This document shows, one piece after another, positions 24,201 to 31,374 of a stretch of DNA of 31,374 nucleotides. The translations under genes were made by a program, and so were the position numbers. Origin of the DNA: Flammula alnicola (taxonomy: Eukaryota > Basidiomycota > Agaricomycetes > Agaricales > Strophariaceae); the NCBI GenBank assembly GCA_015499995.1, contig JADNRV010000471.1, forward strand, positions 1 through 31,374. The letters are read 5' to 3'. Each line of letters starts with the position of its first letter. The first letter of the stretch is position 1. The notes under the pieces were generated by a model. That model ran no database searches and had not been told where the DNA came from. It saw only the letters and a program-made list of their open reading frames with translations.

Positions 24201-25405
24201 TTGCTTATACGCCTCAAGAAGTGTTTCATCCGAAGGAGAAGGTCCTACGGAAGGCCGCGAGAATGGTTCTAGCAATCGTCGTACAAGATCCTTAAAAGTA
24301 ATCGATTAATCGTTTGAGGGGGGTTGGTTATAATAACAGGGTGACTTACATAATATGCATCTCTCTGCTTGATTATTTCAGGCTTCCATGATGCCTTGAC
24401 TTCGGGAAGGATTCCAAGTAAAAGTCTACGCAACTGCATGAGAAGATGTTAAAAAATATCTAGTTGAAACTTACTTCCAGATCCTGGGGCGAAGCCAGGC
24501 CGGTTCATCAGGTATACCTAAGGTATGATGAATTATCGTTTCAAGAGAATGGTTCATTCCACGAACCTTGTACGCAGAGCTTCCGTAAACGAGACAGATC
24601 AACTTGAGGGCTAGCCTCGGGGTCCAGAAATTCTGAGAGGACATTGACACTGCTAATGATCAGCTAAAAGTGTCACGAAGAAATATTGAATACGGACATA
24701 GACTGGCGCGGAGGGACTGGTGTCCATGATACACCATAACTTTGAGCAATGTCGTGCATATAGGAATCTAGTTGGAACGCCGACGGGACTGGTATTGAGA
24801 TAGCCTTGAATACGCGCTCAGATACCTGTTGGTCCTTATTTCCAATAGCAGAGCGCGCGAAGTCGGGCCCTAGACGTTGTACAAGAAAGCTGCGAGTCAC
24901 ATCGAGATCTAATAGCGAATTAAAGAATATACGAGGTGTCGAAATAACGATCAAGTACCTTTCGAATGGACGTGAGGAGCGGCATAGATTATCGTGGATG
25001 TAGCTTCTATCATTACAGGACTCGGAAAGATACTGGATTCCACCATTTAGCTTGGCCGGTCACATACACTGACTTGACAATGAGCTCCTTTACGTACCCC
25101 CGTTCTAATTCTTGAAAGTGTTCCTGTAGAATGCCAAGTTGCATTTCGAGTTCCTCAAGGAGATCTCCATAAGCCTCATCCATGATCAACTTTTCAGCTT
25201 TTTCGCGAGCTAGCGGGACATTGCCTCGTTGAATCAGAGTTGCGATATCCGTGCGTGTGATATTAGCTTGCGAATCAATTGTGGCTTGCACCTGTCCTAG
25301 TCTCTGGGACGCGAGGCGGAGCTGCGACTAGAACTTTGTCAGACTTCTGTCCAGCGAATTTGAACGGAAGCAAACCTTGGCAGCGGCAGGTTCCCACTTG
25401 ATCAT
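21244..25405 (-). CDS. IST1 domain - TBC (Rab-GAP fold) fusion protein with Ser-rich tail
   Basis: Exons: 25376-25405, 25098-25327, 24959-25032, 24698-24908, 24567-24652, 24475-24517, 24350-24425, 23601-24290, 23507-23547, 23276-23446 and 21244-23224. Phases agree throughout, giving 1210 residues. Residues 1-182 form an IST1 domain: MIKWEPAAAK, LRLASQRLGQVQ, ITRTDIATLIQRGNVPLA, STIIYAAPH, QRLGPDFARSAIGN and DIAQSYGVSW. IST1 regulates Vps4 in ESCRT-III disassembly. Residues about 200-550 are a TBC domain of TBC1D13 style: LRKLCVQGIPDEPAWLRPRI, WKLLLGILPE, HVEADTFWLLEAV and PHYSYRWLMPILTHTLPL. The usual Arg and Gln finger motifs are absent, so GAP activity is doubtful. The last 600 residues are Ser/Pro/Arg-rich. 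The TBC part has no start codon of its own in frame, which supports one gene. The linking intron (24653-24697) is short, 45 nt, with a GTCCGT donor; a two-gene reading remains possible. Confidence 0.75.
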
Positions 25406-25955
25406 TAGAGACACCACAGTTACAATCAAGAAGGGTTTGAAGGCGAGTTGTCTGAAGGTCGGAGGATAAGGGGGCAGGATGCTCGGTGGTTCTGTGCTCG
25501 CCGCTAACTATAAAGAAATGGTGCTGGGCGGCCTCAAAGGCTGCGTGCTGTTTGAGCAGTCGGACATTCAGGGACACGTCCGAATCTGTGAACTTTGCTC
25601 AAAATCCTTGATGAGCACGTGGGAATCGAAACGATTGAGTTAGTCAGTCACATTTATTCTCAATTCTCAATTGATGACTGAGTACTATACCTCCACCAAT
25701 TGTTATAATATTTCTCTAACATGGCGTGCAATAGATATCGTAGAACATCAACACCTCCGTCTAGTTTTCGGAGTCAAAATTACTTATTTACAATACACGT
25801 CTACTATAAAAATTACATTACGAATACATTGAATATCTTCCTCTAACTGGCCATGAGCCCACTGGCATCAACCCAAGACAGAGAACTTAATTTGGACGAC
25901 TTCCAGGTGAAGGGTTTCCATTGTTCTACAGCTCAAGGATGGTGTTCCGAGTCAT
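25406..25955. other. Intergenic spacer
   Basis: Upstream of the IST1-TBC start and 3' of the next minus-strand gene. The sequence around 25640-25850 is AT-rich. A GC-rich part near 25410-25600 is the likely 5' UTR. No other feature seen. Confidence 0.4.
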
Positions 25956-26835
25956 TTAGACTGCGCAGGCATAGCTTCGAGCTTCATGGCTGGAGTTAAG
26001 GCTGGAGTCACTTTGAAGACTGTCATGTTGTTTGGTATCCTGTTTCTCAACGTCTCCCGCCCCCGCTGCGGGATCAGTTTGCGCTTTTGAGAATCGACGT
26101 ACAAGCACTGCGAGCCCGGAGCCATAGCCGATGACTTGAAAACAAATTCAGAAACTGCTCCAACTCTCAATATAAAACTGACATACCAAGTACAGGAATG
26201 GCCCAGCTGAATATATTCGCGAACACAACGATTGTGGTGCACACAGCCCCCTGATCAAGATCGATATCTTCAGGAAATTAGATTACCGGAAATTTTCAGC
26301 AGTCGCTCGGATCTAACTCACTGGGAGAAAAGCATTTGAACGACGGGCTTTTGAGAGCAAACAAGAGCGCGATTCCACAATGTGCAAGAATAAGAAACAG
26401 AATGCGAGCAGCATCGAGCCACGGCCTGAATGGATGTAAAAGGCTACATGCACGGAGTTTAACAATCCGTTAAAAGATTAGGATGGAATGGACTTGCAGT
26501 ATTGGAAGCATTATGACTGTGACAGTATCAATAAACAGCATGATTAGAATTAAAGCACCTGTTCTCTGCGGTCAGCCGAATATCAAGAATCAAAGCAAAG
26601 ATAATCACGTTCGACATGGTTTAAGAGGTCCCATTGGGCGAAAACAACGACACAGATGAGGATGATCCACAGGAAGCTCAAGAATATGATACAGCCTACA
26701 TGTTAATCTCAGCTCTGGCTATAATGTCAATATTCTGGAAGAAAACTCACTGAAGGCAATGGAGCGAAGCCGAAGAAATAAAGTGGGTTGAGATGATTGA
26801 ATTTGCTCGCCGGGAATTTGTTTGACTTCCTGCAT
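25956..26835 (-). CDS. Four-helix membrane protein, paralogue of the two left-end MARVEL-like genes
   Basis: Exons: 26751-26835, 26609-26695, 26498-26558, 26322-26443, 26187-26267 and 25956-26134, totalling 204 residues with all phases in agreement. It starts MQEVKQIPGEQ. Four hydrophobic segments are seen: SCIIFLSFLWIILICVVVF, LILIMLFIDTVTVIMLPILL, ARILFLILAHCGIALLFAL and IVVFANIFSWAIPVLG. A loop (FKCFSPNIDLDQGAVCTT) with two Cys precedes the fourth helix, and a polar tail ends the protein. Intron phases 1,1,2,1 and the 122-nt exon 4 recall the gene at 1606-3380. The third intron (26444-26497) needs a GC donor (GCAAGT) to keep the frame; every GT choice breaks it. Function is unknown; MARVEL-like topology is inferred. 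Confidence 0.72.
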
Positions 26836-28146
26836 GGTCGTGAGATGGAACTGCCAGCGAGTCGAGGGGCCGTCGTGATTATCGTATATGTAATAGTCGT
26901 GGATGTTGGAAAGGATTCGTCGATGGGAAAAGAATGAAATACTTCGCTCAACTACCAGAGAAGACGAGTATGGGTCTAAGAAAGAAATGAAGTTCAGAAA
27001 CCAAGATGGGAGACGGTGGCTTGCACTAGGAAGACATGGGTGGCATTGTTCGAAATGCCTCGTGCATGTCTAAGTACTCGAGTAAGGCCTATATTTAGAA
27101 AACAAAAACGCGCCACCCGCAGTCACGTGGTCAATCCTTATTTGCTCACTGGCAGCGTTGTACAATGTTACTGTTGCACAACCTTGTACAACTTAGCTCA
27201 AGCTTCAAACCTCCCACTGTATCATACTTGGGATATTTGCATCAAAGCATCAGTTACTTTCTAACGCTCGACACAACTGCACCTATCCCATCTGACTCCT
27301 TTCACTAAACGTTGCTCGCTTAAATCACAGCCTGAGCAGTGGTAATGGACGTTTGAAAGCCGAACATTTAGTTCACTGGCTTGCCGAATTGCCCTGTTTG
27401 CATGAGGCGAGGCTTTCAGCCCCATTTCGCCTTTATTTACACTTTGATACCAACCTAATAAGAGATCTACGCAGCCTTCGTGGATAACGATGCGCGAGTT
27501 CCGTAACATTTCACAGCAAAGAGGTCCGACAATTCTTGACTAGCGCTCTTGGGGTTGTTAATGAACTTTGGCGCTCAGGCTAAAATGATATTATGCAGTA
27601 CTTTCTCGTTGGCAAATAAACTGCCCGGTGCGTGCTCGGGGCCTTTGATTTTTTTCAAGTTAATGATCTAAAATTAACAACCAGCTCCCCCAAAGATTAG
27701 CCGGCCTTTTCGAAATTCAGCATAAGTACAGTATATGATATTAACCTTACAGTCAATGCCAGTGATGCAGCAAAGGAAGCGCCTCATACGCGGCCGATGG
27801 ATCGGCCTCCCAAAACCTGAAGCAAGTGGGGCCGCAGAAGCTGCAGGTGGGTCCAGTGTGACCAAGAAACGACTCGGAAAAATCAATTGCGCAGAGCTCT
27901 GTCAATATATATATTCCTAACGGTAACCTTGCTCCATTTCCGGTCCTCTCTGCTCCCTACGCAACTAACGTTATTTTTTGACGTCTTTTATGCTTATGCT
28001 TCCTCCTTCTCATTTGGGAATGATTTTATGAATGGACATGTTGATTTATGATACTTATTACCAGTGGTATCGCTATCAATGTATATGTCTTGTGTCGGCT
28101 TCCAGGTATAAATACACTATACAGTTCTGATTCATGATGGCACTGC
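26836..28146. other. Gene-poor stretch
   Basis: About 1.3 kb without a convincing gene. Minus-strand frames at 27261-27509 and 27674-27886 and plus-strand frames at 27016-27264 and 27735-27920 are short and show no family motif. I found no tRNA fold, long inverted repeat or transposon end. Confidence 0.4.
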
Positions 28147-30057
28147 TCAGACACATGTCATAGAGGCAAGGACCCTTTCCAGAACTTCGGCGGCTTGCTG
28201 GCAGTCTTTCAACGTATTGTACAACGGCGCAGGCGCCAGACGGATCACATCAGGCTCGCGTTCATCGCCGATCACCCCGTATTTCGAGAGGTAATCGAAC
28301 ACTGTCCTCATTGTCTCCGATCCAATAGGCAGAAAGAGTAACGACAACTGTGCGCCACGCGCAGAGGGCTCGTCAGGCGTGATGATCGTAAACCCAATCT
28401 TCGTCCCCTTTTGCGGCACCTCGAACTGTGGAACGAAATATTTGGATTGCTTCAGCAGTTTCTCCAATGCCCCTGTCAGCTGCAGGGAGCGCTCTCTCAG
28501 AGGCAGCATCATCCCCGCTTTTTGGAAGACACGCAAAGAGCCGAGGAGAGAGGCGACTGCGAGCGCACTAGGATTTGACTGTTGAAATCCCTGCGCACCC
28601 TTGATAGGCGAGAATTTAGGCGGCATGGCGAATCGTGTGGCGAGCTCGTGCCCCCACCACCCCGCAAATCTGGAGTGATTGATAGCGTGTTTCAAAACAC
28701 CGTAATTATTTCATGTATGCATAAAGATGAACTCACTTGGGTTGTTCAATTTCGTGCCATTTCTGGTGGATGAAGAGGCCCGCGATGCCTCCTGGGCCCG
28801 CGTTGACGTATTTGTATGTGCAGAATACGGCAAAGTCCACGTTCCAATCGTGCAACGAGAGAGGCACGTTTCCGATGGCATGGGCGAGATCCCATCCACA
28901 GATACAACCCTAAACTCCAAAGATATCAATCAGCACAGGAAGCGTGAATCATGAAAATTTAAAATGGGTGGAAAAGAAATAAAGTCGAATAAGGAATAAT
29001 CAACGCGAGAAAAATAATAGCAGCTTTTTCGTATTATGGGATTTTACATTCTAATTATGTATAAAAAGTAAAGAATGAGAATTTACCTTATCTTGCGCCT
29101 TCTTTGTAATGGCTTGCATAGGGAACCATTGTCCGGTGTAGTATTGAACCCCACTGAATAAAACGAGCGCGATGGAGTCCCCTTCCCGGTCGAGAATATC
29201 GAGGATGTCCTGCTCTCTAAGAGTGTATTCGCCCTTCCGAGGAGATACCTCGAGGATGGCCGTAGCCGGGTCGAGACCATGTGCGAAGGCCTGCGACGCA
29301 AAGCATACTACATGAAAAGTGAAGCGGACAATGTGCAGGGTTTTTTCATTCTAATGCAAGGAGGGAACTTACTTGATCCGAGGGAAGGCGTGTGCTTCGC
29401 AAAGGATCTTAAAGCGAGTGGGGATAGGTTTGTAGAAAGAGTCCATCATCAGATGCAAGTTGCTGGTCAACGTGCCCATGCACGCGACTTCTATTTCGCT
29501 TGCCCCTATGGACGAAAGCGTAAGTCTCTCCTCGAATGAACAGGTAGAGAGTATTAATATTTCTCACCGATGAGCTCTGCCAGCAGGGGGTTGACCTCAT
29601 CACAGCACTTTACCCAAGGGCGATTCTGAGGATGGGAAAAGTGTCTGTGACGGCACTATTAAATGAAATTCATTGGGTATACCGGGAAGGTATGGGAAAT
29701 ATACAGGGCAAGAAATTCGGGCATGACAAGGAGTACGAAATGTGAGATTATTGACTTCCAAAGAGGGCCGACTGGCGACGGATATGAATGCGCACCGTTT
29801 GCCCCATGCGTCTAGCTCTTCCTGAACTAGTGTAGACGAAGATTGGGAAAGCAGCCCAAGAGAGTTCCCACACAAGTATGTGCATTTATTTTCTAGAAAG
29901 GTTAGCGAATTAGTTTGAGTATGAAGAGAAGATATGAAAGCAACGGCAACGAGGTACGACATACCGCCATCCGTCGTAAGGTTGCGCCGATATCCCTGTT
30001 GGTTGGGACGATAAAATCGTTGCTCAAGGGTATATCAAGGTTATTCTGTGCGGACAT
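28147..30057 (-). CDS. BNA5: Kynureninase, frame interrupted by four apparent one-base losses
   Basis: Exons by homology: 29965-30057, 29796-29892, 29568-29655, 29373-29505, 29087-29307, 28737-28909 and 28147-28669, about 443 residues if each gap is allowed for. This PLP enzyme turns kynurenine and 3-hydroxykynurenine into anthranilate and 3-hydroxyanthranilate. Signatures are [80 protein letters not shown], the PLP lysine in [12 protein letters not shown], and [15 protein letters not shown]. Exons 1, 3, 4 and 5 each lack exactly one base relative to the family reading, near 29963-29975, 29644-29650, 29381-29384 and 29300-29304. Exons 2, 6 and 7 are clean. This is either a recently broken gene or local sequence error. 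Intron 2 is unusually long at 140 nt. Confidence 0.85.
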
Positions 30058-30301
30058 TGGATACGGTGTTACGAAATATATTCTGAGTTGACCGTCAGAG
30101 CGAGAGAGATTTTATGAGAGAGTTACTAAGATCCGGACTAAGGAAGAGGAGAGATTAGATTAGTATCGTTATCTAATCTAACCAGTAGCGATCGGTCGTC
30201 GTCACTCACTTCGGCCGTACGGCTCCTTGGAAAAATATGATTCCGTTCCGGTTGCAAAACGAGATGCTGACTACTGCACTACATATCTAACCCGTATCTC
30301 T
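30058..30301. promoter_or_regulatory. Shared divergent promoter of kynureninase and kynurenine 3-monooxygenase
   Basis: Only 244 bp separate the two start codons, so both promoters must lie here or overlap. It holds a perfect 9-bp inverted repeat, AGATTAGAT at 30152-30160 and ATCTAATCT at 30171-30179, separated by 10 bases. The right arm extends into a TTATCTAATC word that resembles a GATA-factor site on the minus strand. Use as an operator is inference. Confidence 0.6.
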
Positions 30302-31374
30302 ATGTCTACGACACCAACATCGAAGAAGGCGATTGTCGTCGGGGCAGGCCCTGTTGGCTGTCTTACTGCACTGGCGCTCGCGAAGCGTGGCTGGTCCGTC
30401 GATCTCTACGAAGGACGTCCAGGTTAGTCATTCCGCTGATACTGACGCTTGAGTATCATTAGCGTTAGCATTTTTGCCTTTAGCTGATACTCTACTTCGA
30501 CTGATTTATTTTAGATATCCGTCTTGCCTCGTCCAAGGCCGCCATGGAGCAGCGTTCCATCAACTTGGCCATCTCCCACCGGGGTATTGCTGCTTTAGAA
30601 TCAATCGAACCAGCGGCGGCCCAGCGATTTCTTCAGTCCGCAATACCCATGCGCGGTCGCATGATTCATAAACTCTCCGGAGAATTAGATAGTCAGCTTT
30701 ACGACAGAGATGGACAGGTGCGTGAAGGGCATTTGTTCCCTTGTTTCATTGTTCAACCCACCCGCTTTATTTCTGTCCTGCGCAGTGTATAAATTCCATC
30801 GATCGGTCGCTTCTCAATGAAGGGCTACTGAAAGACGCAGACGCTTCTCCCAACGTCCGTGTATTTTTCAACCACAGGGTCATTGCGGCCGATTTCGATA
30901 AGAAGACAATAGCTATCCGCGACACAATTTCCAACACGGAATTTTCGGTAGAGTTTGACCTATGTGTTGGTGCGGACGGCAGTTATTCTATTATTCGACG
31001 ACAAATGATGCGTGTGGTTAGGTAAGGCACGACTTCTTTTTTCGTGCCGTTCTGTTGATTTTCCCATCAACTCTCCCTGACATTAACATTCCGTTAGAAT
31101 GAATTATCAACAGGAATACATCAGGGACGAATATCTCGAATTGACAATGCCGGCAGGCCGGGACCATAATGGTCAACCGACGTTTCTACTCGACCCGAAT
31201 CATCTTCACATATGGCCTCGCCATTCGTTCATGCTCATCGCTCTCCCAAACAAAGTAAAGTCCCATGTGTGACGTTTATGCTTTTTTCATTTAAATTTAT
31301 TCTTATCAAGGACAAAACATTTACATGCACTTTATTTGCACCCTCCGCCGAGCTTGATCGCCTCTGTACCGCCG
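30302..31374 (+). CDS. BNA4: Kynurenine 3-monooxygenase (right-edge partial)
   Basis: Exons: 30302-30422, 30515-30717, 30786-31021, 31098-31254 and 31311 to beyond the end. All phases agree and no break is seen. It is a FAD- and NADPH-dependent mitochondrial outer-membrane enzyme that hydroxylates kynurenine to 3-hydroxykynurenine, the step before kynureninase. The FAD-binding start is [20 protein letters not shown] with the acidic strand end VDLYEG. Family motifs follow: [38 protein letters not shown], the second FAD motif [13 protein letters not shown], and [17 protein letters not shown]. The sequence stops in the [15 protein letters not shown] region, so about the last third and the C-terminal membrane anchor are missing. 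It sits head-to-head with kynureninase. Confidence 0.95.

Noticed and set aside
24664..24693. Alternative 30-nt intron at the IST1-TBC junction
   Set aside because: It also keeps the frame but is shorter than any other intron here; the 45-nt choice (24653-24697) is preferred.
27261..27886. Short frames in the gene-poor stretch
   Set aside because: No recognisable domain, no paired introns, no codon signal compared with neighbours.

Overview
The window reads as nuclear DNA of a filamentous basidiomycete, most likely Agaricomycotina. Genes are packed, and almost every one is cut by several 45-90 nt GT-AG introns. The coding content is ordinary fungal housekeeping. I assembled 14 protein genes by joining exons and checking that the phases agree from start to stop. 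Exon borders in the entries come from that hand splicing.

Layout. Positions 1-15268 are all on the minus strand: a four-helix membrane protein cut by the left edge, its proline-tailed paralogue, a HEAT-repeat protein like phosphatase 4 regulatory subunit 1, cytosolic-type aspartate aminotransferase, a 78-residue AN1 zinc-finger protein, an Sso-type plasma-membrane syntaxin, and argininosuccinate lyase. Positions 15655-21169 are on the plus strand: an Mch1-like major facilitator, a FAR-17a/AIG1-family membrane hydrolase, and the GPI-GlcNAc-transferase subunit PIG-H. Positions 21244-25405 (minus) hold a long gene that joins an IST1 domain (ESCRT-III regulator) to a TBC domain (Rab-GAP fold) and a Ser-rich tail. 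It is followed by a third four-helix membrane protein and then a gene-poor stretch. The right end carries a divergent kynurenine-pathway pair, kynureninase (minus) and kynurenine 3-monooxygenase (plus, cut by the right edge).

Non-coding structure. There are three short inverted-repeat elements flanked by TA, resembling Tc1/mariner-type MITEs. Two belong to one family (9967-10252 and 20116-20355); the third is distinct (17503-17738). The argininosuccinate lyase promoter has a perfect Gcn4/CpcA-type TGACTCA site. The 244 bp between the two kynurenine genes holds a 9-bp inverted repeat.

Most worth a second look: the in-frame IST1-TBC fusion, in which the TBC half lacks both catalytic finger residues; four separate one-base losses clustered in the kynureninase exons while neighbouring genes are clean; three four-helix membrane paralogues sharing intron phases and a loop Cys pair; introns without stop codons hidden inside open frames (syntaxin, proline-tailed membrane protein); and a MITE ending 19 bp before the PIG-H start codon.
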